Shown here piece after piece: positions 21,866 through 32,179 of a stretch of DNA of 64,000 nucleotides. The stretch is from assembly GCF_040183065.1 (NCBI RefSeq), contig NW_027185502.1, forward strand, positions 3,213,501 through 3,277,500. The letters are read 5' to 3'. The notes beneath the pieces were generated by a model, which did no database searches, had not been told where the DNA came from, and worked only from the letters and a program-made list of their open reading frames with translations. Positions within the stretch are counted from its first letter, which is position 1, and each line of letters opens with the position of its first letter. Made by a program: the position numbers and the translations under genes. The DNA comes from Periplaneta americana. Lineage: Eukaryota > Arthropoda > Insecta > Blattodea > Blattidae.

Positions 21866-21934
21866 ACTTAAGTAGTTTAATATAATAAAATATTGATTTG
21901 TGGTGTCAGTGATATAATTTATTTATCTTAGGTT
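21866..21934 (+). tRNA. trnH: tRNA-His (GTG), mitochondrial, numt copy
   Basis: The acceptor ACTTAAG pairs with CTTAGGT; the anticodon loop TTGTGGT carries GTG. It sits between ND4 and ND5 as expected. Confidence 0.83.
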
Positions 21935-22829
21935 ATGATATATATATCAATTTGTTTTATTAGATTTATTTTTTTATTTATATTTAGAATTATTTTGGTT
22001 CTTATGGGATTTTATTTTGTTATTAATGATATAATTTATTTTATTGAGTGGGACATTATCAGTTTTAATTCTGGGTCTATTGTTATGACTTTTTTGTTTG
22101 ATTGGATAAGTTTACTATTTATAGGTTTTGTTTTTTTTATTTCTTCTTTGGTTATTTTATATAGAGATGATTATATAGATGGTGATATAAATATTAATCG
22201 ATTTATTTTATTAGTCCTTATATTTGTAATATCTATAATATTTTTAATTATTAGACCTAATATAGTTAGAATTTTATTAGGTTGGGATGGTTTAAGGCTG
22301 GTTTCTTACTGTTTAGTCATTTATTATCAAAATGTTAAGTCTTATAATGCAGGGATAATTACTGCACTATCTAATCGGATTGGGGATGTTTGTTTATTAA
22401 TAGCTATTTCTTGAATATTAAATTTTGGAAGATGAAATTATATTTATTATTTAGAATTATTAAAAGGTGATTTTGAAATAGAAATTATTTCCTTTCTTGT
22501 AGTTATTGCTGCAATAACTAGGAGAGCTCAGATTCCATTTTCTTCTTGACTTCCTGCTGCTATAGCAGCTCCTACTCCGGTATCTGCTTTGGTACATTCT
22601 TCAACATTGGTTACTGCAGGTGTTTTTTTATTGATTCGTTTTAGAGTTACTTTTAGTGATTGATTAAATATTTTTATTTTACTAATTTCTGGTTTAACAA
22701 TATTTATAGCTGGTTTAGGGGCAAATTTTGAATATGATTTAAAGAAAATTATTGCTTTATCTACTTTAAGACAGTTGGGTTTGATAATAAGTATTTTCTG
22801 TTTTGGCTTTATTTCATACTAACTTTCAT
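21935..22829 (+). pseudogene. nad5: NADH dehydrogenase subunit 5, truncated numt copy
   Basis: ATG at 21935 begins an open mitochondrial-code frame of about 290 residues containing the complex I core SNRIGDVCLL, SSAQIPFSSWLPAAMAAPTP and [20 protein letters not shown]. Up to about 22795 no lesion is seen. From there the reading needs small indels (SIF..., then an LALFH-like remnant) and homology fades near 22829. Insect ND5 is about 570 residues, so nearly half is missing. The abrupt change to GCT-rich DNA marks the right insertion edge. Confidence 0.9.
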
Positions 22830-23550
22830 ACAAAACTGTCTCTGCTATTTTATTAGCTGCTCCTGCTGCTGCTTTTGCTGCCACTGACGCTGCTGCTGCT
22901 GCTGCTGCTGGTCCTGCTTGTGCTGCTGCTGCTCCTGCTCCTGCTGCTACTGCTGCTACTACTGCTACTGGAAAAAATTCTGATTTCCCCCCTTCTACTG
23001 CTGCTGCTGCTGCTGTTGTACTAAATGCTACAAACCCTGGTCCCGCTACTCTTGATGTTACTCCTGCTACTGCTGCTGCTCCTGCTGCTATTGCTGCTGC
23101 TACTGCTGCTTCTGACCCTCCTTTTCCTGCTGCCATGGCTACTATTGCTGCTGCTACTGCTGCTCCTGCTACTGCTTCCGTACATCCTCTTAAATTGTTA
23201 ACTTCTCCTTCTCTTGCTGCTCCTGCTGCTGGTACTGCTACTGCTGCAGCTGTTGTAGCTGTTGCTACTGCTGCTGCTGTACTAGCTGCTGTGTCGGATA
23301 CGTCGGTCGGCGTTGCTCCTGCTGTTGCTGCTATTGTCCCTGCTGCTGCTGTTAAACCGACCACAACTATCGCTTCAGTCCTTGCTCCGGCAGCTGCTGC
23401 TGCTGCAGCTGCTGTTCCCCCTGAAATTATTGGTGCTCCAACACCTGCAGCCACTGCAAAACCGGACACCAATCCTGCTACTGCTGTTAAGGTTATTCTT
23501 GCTCCTGCTATAAATTTAGGAGACACAATCAGATAGTTAACTCTTTTCAA
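22819..23550 (-). CDS. Ala-rich open frame from GCT/GCA triplet repeats
   Basis: The minus strand is open for about 243 codons and is dominated by Ala with Val, Gly and Thr. It arises from imperfect GCA/GCT/CTG triplets; the other strand also reads open as poly-Ala and poly-Leu, so openness alone is weak evidence. A plausible splice acceptor (CTCCTAAATTTATAG, then CAGGAGC) lies near 23505-23520 on the minus strand, so this could be an exon of an Ala-rich structural protein. Few residues break the pattern (for example EGGKSEFFP and PTDVSDTAAS). No family is recognised. The last codons touch the mitochondrial junction. Simple triplet-repeat DNA is at least as likely as a gene. Confidence 0.3.
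   Translation of the reverse strand: MKRVNYLIVSPKFIAGARITLTAVAGLVSGFAVAAGVGAPIISGGTAAAAAAAAGARTEAIVVVGLTAAAGTIAATAGATPTDVSDTAASTAAAVATATTAAAVAVPAAGAAREGEVNNLRGCTEAVAGAAVAAAIVAMAAGKGGSEAAVAAAIAAGAAAVAGVTSRVAGPGFVAFSTTAAAAAVEGGKSEFFPVAVVAAVAAGAGAAAAQAGPAAAAAAASVAAKAAAGAANKIAETVLYES
22830..23540. repeat. Imperfect GCT/GCA trinucleotide repeat block
   Basis: About 700 bp in which GCT, CTG and ACT triplets recur in phase, with occasional unique inserts such as TCCCCCCTTCTACTGC. Much richer in GC than its surroundings. Confidence 0.85.
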
Positions 23551-24440
23551 TCTCCCAAAATAAAAATTAAATAATTTTTATTACAATATTACATTTTCCT
23601 GTACCCATGTTAAAGTTTAAGTGTGCTGCAAAGTCAGAGAAAATTTACACAGCTAATCACCAACTGTGTATTTAATAACATATATTTTTTTTAATTTCCA
23701 CTTTTGAGTAGTGACTCTCATCTCTATCTCCCTCCGGAATGAAATTGATATTCTCACAGAATCAGTTAAACTGGCCTAAATATTTAATACTTTAATTCAC
23801 TTATGGAACGGAATTTCTTTATAATCTCTACATAAACCGATACACACTTTCCCCACTCATACACACGGCATGCACAAGCTGTCAGTGACCTGCATAGACT
23901 ATTTCCGATACATGTAAATCTTATTTTTAAGTGGAGGTGGTTGTATAATTTGAAATTTTTCCTATTTCATCGTAATTTTCCTTTTTTTTTTTTTTTTCAT
24001 TATGTAGAAATATTGCTGCAACAACTTAAATTTGAGATTAGTAAAAAAAATTGGGGCAGAAATCTTGGGGAGAAAAAGTATCAGGGCACTAGTTTGCAAC
24101 AGTGAATATATCTCAGCTATTTTTAAGATAAATTCAAAACCTCTTTGTCTTTTACTCCTAAAAGCACATTCTGTAAAATAGTTATAGCATAATTTTGATA
24201 TTCGTTTTCACAATGTTCAAATAAAGCATAGGCTACATCTTAAGAATAAATTTTAGAGATATTTTTTAAATGCAACAAAATAACAAATCTCTGCTACACA
24301 GAAAAGTTTCATAATACCCTAAGAATGAGTATTTCAAATATCATGCATGTAGCATCAAATAGTTCCGAAGATATAACGATATTAACTCTTTTGTGTGAGA
24401 ATAAAACAAACAATTAAAGTTACCAGAAATTTCAATCAAA
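23541..24440. other. AT-rich intergenic DNA
   Basis: No gene recognised. Confidence 0.45.
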
Positions 24441-24975
24441 GTTCAGTGTAATTTAAAAAACCTGTGCATCAGAGCTTTAAAATGACAGCTAAAAGTACCA
24501 TAAATGTATTAAATTTTAGTGTGAAGAAAGTTTCAAATTTCACATTTTTTTCAAAGCAAGACTTTTTCTTTTTAAAAATATACTGGTTTTTCGCCAAATT
24601 TTAACCATCCTTTCCCCTTGAAAACACCGTGCACCATAGCTTTAAAAATGGCAGCTAAAAGCGCTATAAATGTGCATTAAATTTGTGCGATGAAAGTTTA
24701 AAATTTCAAAGATTATTTTAAAGCAAACCTTTTCTTTTTAAAAATTTGCTGGTTTTCCACCACATTTTAACTATCCTTGCGCCTTGAAAATCATGTCTAC
24801 CAGAGCTTTAAAAATAGCTTTGCAGTAGCTGACAAGGGCATAAATCCACATTAAAATTTACGTAATATATATATATATATATATTTCTCACATATTGAAG
24901 TGTATTTTATAACAAAACCATTTTTTAATTCAACGGTTTTCCACCATATTAAAGCCATCCTCTCTCCTTAACATT
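24440..24975. repeat. Three-copy tandem repeat, about 165-bp period
   Basis: Units begin near 24465, 24631 and 24795 with related words GCATCAGAGCTTTAAAA, GCACCATAGCTTTAAAAATG and TCTACCAGAGCTTTAAAAAT. Each is followed by GCTAAAAG-ATAAAT and a shared TTGCTGGTTTTCCACCA-like segment. The copies have diverged; the third contains a (TA)n run near 24866-24884. It resembles a short fragment of a minisatellite or satellite array. Confidence 0.75.
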
Positions 24976-25097
24976 CACTGTAGCATTTACAATGAATTTT
25001 CCTATTTTCTTTTTGTATTAGTTTTCTTTTCTTATTGCTTGCCTATTTTTATTTAACAATTTTAATGACAAATACGTATGTATTTATTCCCTTCTAG

Positions 25098-25330
25098 TTA
25101 CTTATCCTGTATTATAAACCATAAAGTCATTAAATTGTGATATAAATATGGAATTTATTGGTGAAGCTATAAGAGACGAACATTTTAGCAATGTAATGGC
25201 ATCTTCAGGTCTTGTACAATTAGTTAACACAAAATGAACACTTTCAGGAATATTTGATTTTCTAAAAAAATACTCTCTTAAATATGAATATAAGCATGGA
25301 TCAATAACACTAATGAGAATGTCATAAAAT
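25098..25330 (+). repeat. Inverted repeat, left arm (partner at 32180-32400)
   Basis: The segment CTAGTTACTTATCCTG...AAACCATAAAGTCATT...AATATGGAATTTATT...CAATTAGTTAACACAAAATG...AACACTTTCAGGAATAT...TATAAGCATG reappears reverse-complemented at 32180-32400. The left copy has about 38 extra bases after GCTATAAGA. The arms flank the Penelope/LINE cluster. Confidence 0.8.
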
Positions 25331-25344
25331 AAATAGTTGATTTA

Positions 25345-25600
25345 CTTTCGATTACACTAAAACACAATTACTTTTCTTTCAATGACGAAGTATACCAACA
25401 AACTAAGGGATTAGCAATGGGTGATCCGATCTCAGGCCTTCTAGCCGAGATTTTTCTACAGGAATTGTAAAACAAACACGTTTTCCAGTTTCAAGACAGA
25501 ATTCAATATACAATTTTATGCTCGATTTGTTGATGATACATCGGTATTTTGTAACAATAACAATCTCCACCTGAAGATGATTTTTAAAAAGTCGAAAATA
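25345..25600 (+). pseudogene. Penelope-like reverse transcriptase fragment A
   Basis: Plus-strand frames contain TKGLAMGDPISGLLAEIFLQ followed, after a frame change, by FYARFVDDTSVF. These are the Penelope RT motifs GLxMGxPxSxxxAEIFL and the YVDD-type catalytic box (here FVDD). Both blocks are parts of a palm domain of about 70 residues with the rest missing. Just downstream, CTGAAGATGATTTTTAAAAA with AGTCGAAAA resembles a Penelope 3' tail, so the copy is internally deleted. It is older and more damaged than copies B and C. Confidence 0.75.
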
Positions 25601-25960
25601 TTTGTGGATTGTGATGTGAAAATTGTTTTCTGTATTAATTGATTAGTTGTTGAATGAAATTGTAAAATAATTCATTATTAGAGAAGGATTTAATTAAATC
25701 ATCAGCCCTCCAGCGAGGGTGACCACAAGGATCCTGAATACAGAGCAGTTATGTTTTTTTAAGTACATTAATTAAAAAAAAGAATACTAAATTTTAGATT
25801 TGGGATTCGCTTGTTGCCAGAATGTCATATTCACAAAATTATCTTTCTTGAAAATATAAATGATGTTGAATGATATGTAAAGAGTCAACTTGTCTGAAAT
25901 CTTAACCTCAATATGACTTTCAAATTTATCGAAACCAGCCAGGCAAAGAAACTTGGATAC
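25601..25960. other. Intergenic DNA
   Basis: Mostly AT-rich; a short GC-richer stretch near 25700-25730 (CATCAGCCCTCCAGCGAGGG) is unassigned. Confidence 0.4.
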
Positions 25961-25966
25961 ACGTAG

Positions 25967-27590
25967 TTGAACATTAAGGTGAAATTACATAAAACCAAAG
26001 CCAATCTTCGGTTCAACAAACAATGCCTTCAACATAAAGTGATCAATAATAATTCCATAGCTGCCAAGAAATTCAATGACAAACTCAATTCTGTTGGCTC
26101 AAAAATTAAATTAAATTTCAAAATAAGAAAAAAGAAACACTCAGTAATAAATTATATACACTGCATTTAATCACAGCAAAATCAACTGGTATATATTGGG
26201 ATAGCATACAAAAAAAAAAGCAAGATAAAGTTAATCAATTGATGAAAACTAAATATGAAACTTTAAACAAGAAATTAGACACCCTTTTAACTTCAAAATC
26301 GCAGCGAACTACATCATCAATTCAACTAATAGATTAACCAACTTAACAGACACTTCTCTTTCCCCATCAGAATTAGAAATCATTAACAGAAGCTACATAC
26401 ATAACTACGAACCATGTGATGAAAATAAAATTCTCGACAATTTAATAATAGAGACAGAACATATTATACAAAGTAGCTCACATGAAAATAAAGAACACCT
26501 AAGATATCAAACTTCAAAAATAATCTTAGAGCATATTAAAGATCCCAAAACCAAACATCAAATACAAAAAGCTAAATCCGAACATAAGAAGGTCATCAAG
26601 CTAGAGAAAAAATTTAATCGAAATAATATCATCCATAATAAAGCTGATAAATCCGATTCTATTGTTCTAATGGGAAAAAAAGAAGATTACGTTAACAAAA
26701 CATCAGAATTTATCACTAAAAATCAAATAACAGAACTTAAAGTGGATCCTACTGAACTCTATCAAAAACAAATAAAGCAGGCTATAAAATCAGCAGTTGA
26801 CCTAATTCCCCCGTCAAAATCCTACAGATATATAAGTATCTCTATCTTGAAGATTACTCATAAAGCAAATTTATAAATGACACCTGTCATTAATAGTATG
26901 CAGGCTCCAAATCACAAAATTAATAAATTCCTGTTACAGCTAAAAAAAAACACACACACTTCCAATAGAAAATAAATATACACTTCTGAATTCTCAACAA
27001 CTTATTCACAGTTAGGTCTGTTAAAAGTCAATAAACATGATAAAATGATTTCCTTGGACATATAAAATCTTTACACGAACATTCACATAGATGAAACCAT
27101 TCAAATAATAGTTACAAAATTACAAGGATTACATATCAACCCTAGCACAGTAAAACAAATTGAAAATGTATTACACATTTCTTTATATCAAAATTATTTT
27201 ACTTTCGATAATAAAATATACAAACAAACAAAAGGTTTAGCTATGGGAGATTCAGTGTCAGGCTCCATAGCCGATATTTTCCTTCAGCACTTAGAAAATC
27301 AACATATTCCTAATATACAGCTACAACATAGCATTAAAGCATACTTTCGATATGTTGACGACACTTTAATAATATACAATAGTACTTCCTAACCAGAACA
27401 AATTGTCAATTCCTTCAATAGTTTGCATCCCGAAATAAATTTCACGCATGAAATAGAACATAACAGAAGTATTAACCTCCTTGATCTGAACATTAATTTT
27501 AAAACATCTAAATTTATCTACAACATTTACTGGAAACCTACATCAATCAATTATACCATACATCAAACATCTAATCATCACAGTTCAGTT
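25967..27590 (+). pseudogene. Penelope-like retroelement, copy B (RT, no endonuclease)
   Basis: Broken plus-strand frames give a nearly full Penelope N-terminal region and RT. KLHKTKANLRFNKQCLQHK near 25982 leads into a long Lys-rich segment; KADKSDSIVLMGKKEDYVNK (about 26640-26700) matches the conserved NDKGNSIVIM...YxxK region; SLDI then YTNI near 27052 is the first catalytic-Asp motif; KGLAMGDSVSGSIADIFLQH near 27230 and YFRYVDDTLIIYN near 27345 carry the palm motifs. LLDLNINFKTSKFIYNIYWK with PTS follows. At least five in-frame stops and frameshifts disable it. Homology stops at about 27590, just before where the connector and GIY-YIG nuclease should come, because a LINE fragment joins there. 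Confidence 0.85.
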
Positions 27591-28025
27591 CAGAAGCTCG
27601 GAGACTGCAGTCGGGTTTTTGTGTGCTCCGTGTTGCAAGTTACTACAGTCTTAACAATGGGTAGAAACAAGGATGCAAACTGTGAAGGAGGAACTGGAAA
27701 GGATCACGAAAATCAGATTATTTCCACCCTCAAACTTATGTTTGAGGATCTTAAATCTTCAGTGCACATGGAGGTGAATGAACTAAGAAAATCAGTTGAA
27801 TTCATGCCTTCCGAGTTCAACAGAAAAGGCACACACAAGACATGAACTGAACTCCAAGCAGGAAGTGATGAAGAGGCTAGCGCAAGAGAATGACCATCTC
27901 AAACAGGAAGTAAGTGATCTGCAGCAGTACACACGCAGAGACAATATAATGCTATTTGGAGTTCCGGAGATTGATGAACAATTAACTTATGAAGTCCTAG
28001 GCGATAGTGAATTGGTGCAACATGA
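27590..28025 (+). pseudogene. LINE ORF1 fragment (coiled coil) between two Penelope pieces
   Basis: An ATG at 27657 opens a protein with KLMFEDLKSSVHMEVNELRK, then after a frame change LNSKQEVMKRLAQENDHLKQ and EVSDLQQYTRRDNIMLFGVP. The heptad-like Leu/Glu/Lys pattern ending in DLQQYxRRxNIxxFGVPE is typical of ORF1 proteins of Jockey/CR1-group LINEs, which coat the element RNA. Upstream, CGGAGACTGCAGTCGGGTTT and following bases could be the LINE 5' end. The frame at 27423-27845 fuses Penelope copy B to this ORF1, and the frame at 27796-28266 fuses it to copy C, so it sits as an in-frame wedge. No ORF2 follows. Confidence 0.75.
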
Positions 28026-29580
28026 TGTAAGCATAGCACCTAAACTCAATGCGCTACCCAAAATACACAAAGAGAACATCAGACCCCTAATCAACTACAA
28101 ACAGGCACCAGCACACAAACTAGCCACACACACGGACAAAATCATCACAAACAAAATAAAATTCAGAAAACAGACAACAATGAAAAAACACTATAGACCT
28201 AGTCAACAAAACAAAACAACAACACATACCACACAGAGCAACACTAGCATCTTTCGATATCATTAACTTATACACTAACATACCAATACAAGATACATTA
28301 CAGATACTAAAACAAATGCTCATAGACAACAATACACCACAAGAATACATCGAAGAAATCATCCAAATCACAGACATCATAACAAAGCAAAACTATTTCA
28401 CACACAACAACAAATACTACATCCAAACAGAAGGATTGCCAATGGGATCACCCATATCTAGCATACTAGCAGAGATATTTTTACACAATATAGAACAAAC
28501 ATACATACTCAACAATGAACACAACAAATATGCAGACAACATAATATACTGGCACAGGTACGTAGACGACATACTCATACTATACAAAGGAAACAAAAGA
28601 CAAATACACAAACTACACCAATACATAAACAAATTATACCCAAAACTTCAATACACACTGGAACTTGAAAATAACAACTCCATAAATTTCCTAGACATCA
28701 CCATAACAAAATTGACAACAAACACATCTTCAAAATAAACAGAAAACCAACCACCACCACCACACACATACACAACACATCTAACCACCCCATACAACAC
28801 AAACATGCTGCATTCAGGACAATGGTACACAGATTACTCAACATACCCATGAGCCAACAACACTACAATGAAGAAGTGAACACAATCAAACACATAGGAC
28901 AAGAAAACGGTTACAATCCAAACACAATAGACAACATCATAAGAAAAACAAAACAAAAAGTTAACAAACACAAAAACACAACATAAACACAAGAACACAA
29001 GAAATACATCACACTAACATGTGAAAACAAAAGCAGACATAAGATCGCATCTTCATTCAGAAAGCAGAAATACAACATAGCATACAGAACAGAAAACACA
29101 CTACAAAGACATCTCAACACACAAAAAACACAAACAAATAAATACGACCACACAAATGTAAACAAACTCACATGTAATAGTTGCGACAAGTTCTACATTG
29201 GACAGACAGGCAGATCATTCTAAACACACTACAAAGAACACATTAAAGCAATAACCAGAGGACACAATACATCTACATACGCCAATCACATAACCAATGC
29301 TAATCATACATACAATAACACAAATGTGGACAAGGAAATCCTACACATACAACCCAAGAACCAAAAACTCAACAAAATATACCAACACACTAAAACACAC
29401 CCCGATCAAATTCTCAACACACAGATCAATTTCAGTACACACACACTATTTGACTCCACTTTTCAACAATCAAACGCACCCACACAACAGGCAGAGGAGT
29501 TCTAGATGACGCCGAGATCTAGTAGGCTCTGAGGATGGTGTGATGAAGCACCGAAACAGCTGTAAGCCGCACAGACTTAG
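28026..29580 (+). pseudogene. Penelope-like retroelement, copy C (RT plus GIY-YIG nuclease)
   Basis: Starts with the conserved LPKIHKENIRPLI near 28050, continues to ASFDIINLYTNIPIQDTL, then an open stretch 28316-28738 with GLPMGSPISSILAEIFLHNI and HRYVDDILIL (the catalytic YVDD), and INFLDITITKLT. After frame breaks, VNKLTCNSCDKFYIGQTGRS near 29157-29220 begins the GIY-YIG endonuclease with its leading Cys pair, followed by THYKEHIKAITRG. A tail GCTCTGAGGATGGTGTGATG...CACCGAAACAG (about 29528-29560) ends the element. Several stops disable it. Base use is striking: very rich in A and C and poor in T and G on the coding strand, unlike copy B. The N-terminal region before the IHK box is missing. 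Confidence 0.88.
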
Positions 29581-29699
29581 ATAATTAACACGAGTAAGTC
29601 CGCTAGTTAATCAATTACTTAAATTTCATTAATCGTCCATCATTCAATTAATGTATTGACCATATTTTCCTAAAAACTGGAAATAAAATTTTATACCTG

Positions 29700-31607
29700 G
29701 AGTTTACGCAAGTGCAATAACAGATCATTATATGACTTTTGCATTGTTGTCAACCAGTAATAAAAGTATCAGCAGAGAAGCCACTGAACCTTCGGACAAT
29801 TATAAGCTAATTATAAACCATAAAAGCCTAATATATCATATTAATAATATGACTTGGAAATCTATATTCTACAATGAAGTCCTTACTTACAAATATTCTA
29901 ATCATGTCCCTCTCAAATTCTCAAGTAAGTACAAAAAAATTAAACTTTGGATTACCACAGGTATTGTTAAATCAATACTATCTAGAGATAAGTTAGCTAA
30001 GCAAGTTAAACGTGACCCACAAAACATTGTCTTATTAAATTATTACACAAAATATAGAAATATTCTCACTAATGTAATAAGGACTCAGAGAATCAAATAT
30101 TATTCTGAAAAATTTGACAAAAATAAAAATAATCCAAAGCAATTTTGGCAGACCATAAACGAAGCTACTGACAGCCAATGTAATAAAAATACTATATTAA
30201 AGACAATTATAAGTCGAAATGGAATAAAAATTGAAAATAAGGAAACTATTGCAAACGAATTTAACAATCATTTTACTAATGTAGGTCATGACATTATATA
30301 TTCTAATATAAAAAAGAAAGTATTTAATACTCATCACTATAAGCTTACTTATAATAAAAGTTTATCATCTATGTTTATGTTTCCCGTAAACGAATGTGAA
30401 ATCGTTAATATTGTAAACAGTTTAAAAAATAATGTTGCTCCTGGTATTGATGGTATTACAACAAATACCCTGAAACTTATTATCGAAGCTATTTCTAAAC
30501 CACTTGCCTTTATATTTAATTGGTGCATATCTCAAGATATATTTCCCTCAGCCCTAAAAAATGCTGTGATGATACCAATTCACAAGTCTAGTGACAAATA
30601 TAATCTTAATAATTACAGACCCATTTCACTATTACCCAGTCTCTCTAAAGTATTTGAAAATTGTATAAAAACACTGTTAACACAATTTTTAGAAAAAAAT
30701 AAAATAAAATAAACCACTAAATGATAATCAATTTGGTTTCAGAAAAATTTGTGCACTGATGATGCTATTATGGCCGTTACTTAAAAAATAATTCAACAAT
30801 TAGATGTAGGAAATAAATGTCTAGGAATTTTTCTAGACTTACAAAAAGTTTTCGATACAGTCAATCACAATATACTTTTAATAAAATGGATAGATTGGGA
30901 ATTAATGGATTGCCTTTAAAATTATTTAAATCTTACTTAAGTAACAGAACTCAGTCAACTAAAATCAATGATCACCTTAGTGAATTACGTAACATTGGTA
31001 TAGGTGTATCTCAGGGATGATTTTAAGTCCTGTTTTGTTTTTAATATATATCAACGATTTACTTAAAATTGACATTGAGAAATATTCTGGTACTCTGTAT
31101 TTTTATGCTGATGATAGTGTGGTTATATTTAACAGTTCGAGTTGGAATGAAACTTATCAAAATTCTAACAGTGGTATTAATATTATTAAAGAATGGCTGG
31201 ATGATCACTTACTTTCTTTGAACATTTCTAAAACAAAATTAATACCATTTTCATTAACATCACATGACCTTGAAGAACTAAACATAAATAATAATAGAAA
31301 CATAACAATACATGATTGTAACCTACCTACTTGCTCATGTAACGCTTTGAGTATATCCTCACAAGTTAAATATTTAGGCATTATTATTGACCAATATTTA
31401 AAATGGGACAAGCATATCTCATTCCTGTGTAACAGATTGTGTAAAACAATCCAAAAATTTTCCATTCTACTTTCTTATTTTTTTGATATTCATGTGCTTG
31501 ATATTTTATTCAGTTCTTCATGCTCTACCACTGATATTTTTTTGGCAATTCATATGCATAATAATAATAATTTAACTAACGAACAAATATCCAACTTAAA
31601 TACCTAA
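29700..31607 (+). pseudogene. CR1/Jockey-type LINE ORF2, 5' truncated and frameshifted
   Basis: ASAITDHYMTF at the start is the tail of an APE-type endonuclease. A 326-codon frame (29732-30712) then carries the linker and RT fingers: APGIDGITTNTLKLI, VMIPIHKSSDKYNLNNYRPI and SLLPSLSKVFE. Stops and shifts at about 30710-30815 break the frame; CLGIFLDLQKVFDTVNHNIL (first Asp motif, usual Ala replaced by Val) follows. The frame from 30817 ends at IGIGVSQG*, and a frame shift leads to ILSPVLFLIYINDL and FYADDSVVIF (catalytic YADD), then SSQVKYLGIIIDQYLKWDKH. No RNase H or zinc knuckle remains. AT-rich codons and few lesions suggest moderate age. Confidence 0.88.
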
Positions 31608-31610
31608 TCC

Positions 31611-32179
31611 TCTATACAAAATCGTAATAAAATAAATTCTCAGATTGATCCAGTACTTCTGCCAGGTAGCCTACATAGTTTTCTTCATGCCAATCACTTC
31701 TTGTAAAGGTCAGTCGTGTTCTGCTATGCTACTTCAAGGTTGGTGACCCTCCCCCCAACAACTTCCATGCAAGTATTACATCGAACAGCATTCTTCATAC
31801 ATCACCTTTCACGGTTCATGTATTCATACTTAAATGTTTCTAAAAATCTTCCCTTATTGTGGTTGCAGGATTTCTCCTCAAATTTATCATCCAAAATGAA
31901 ACAACACGAACACATTACGTAACACAGCATGTACAAGCAGATTGCATATTGATGAAGATACTCAGGATATTTACATTATACACTGTGTACCTTAGTTTTA
32001 AATTATGTTAACTGTTTTGAGTAGGCCTAACCATTAAAACTGTTCTACGCACTTATGACATATACACCGTTACTATCAAGAAAATCCTTTATTAGTTTTT
32101 GCATTTAACCATGGCATCATATTTTATAATATGGACTTTGGTTATTCCCTATAACCTATTGATGTTACATTTGTAACAC
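31611..32179. other. Intergenic DNA
   Basis: No gene recognised; it may include the 3' untranslated part of the preceding LINE. Confidence 0.4.

Larger units (their letters stand above)
14456..22829 (+). other. Nuclear mitochondrial insertion (numt), about 8.4 kb
   Basis: A continuous segment of insect mitochondrial genome in the ancestral order: control region, 12S, Val, 16S, Leu(CUN), ND1, Ser(UCN), CytB, ND6, Pro, Thr, ND4L, ND4, His, partial ND5. The plus strand here is the minority coding strand. Genes read only with the invertebrate mitochondrial code. ND1, CytB, ND6 and ND4L are open throughout; ND4 lacks two bases; ND5 ends within about 300 codons. The left edge lies between roughly 14400 and 14520, judged from composition. 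The right edge at about 22800-22830 has small indels before non-mitochondrial GCT-rich sequence. A very recent numt fits; an assembly join of true mtDNA to a nuclear contig is the alternative. Confidence 0.88.

Noticed and set aside
23135-23536. Plus-strand poly-Ala and poly-Leu proteins.
   Set aside because: Alternative readings of the same triplet repeats; a random triplet block gives this in several frames.
25345-31607. A single giant retroelement or a new multi-gene system in the Penelope/LINE cluster.
   Set aside because: Motif order repeats (three RT palms of Penelope type, then a LINE RT), showing separate fragments rather than one coding system.
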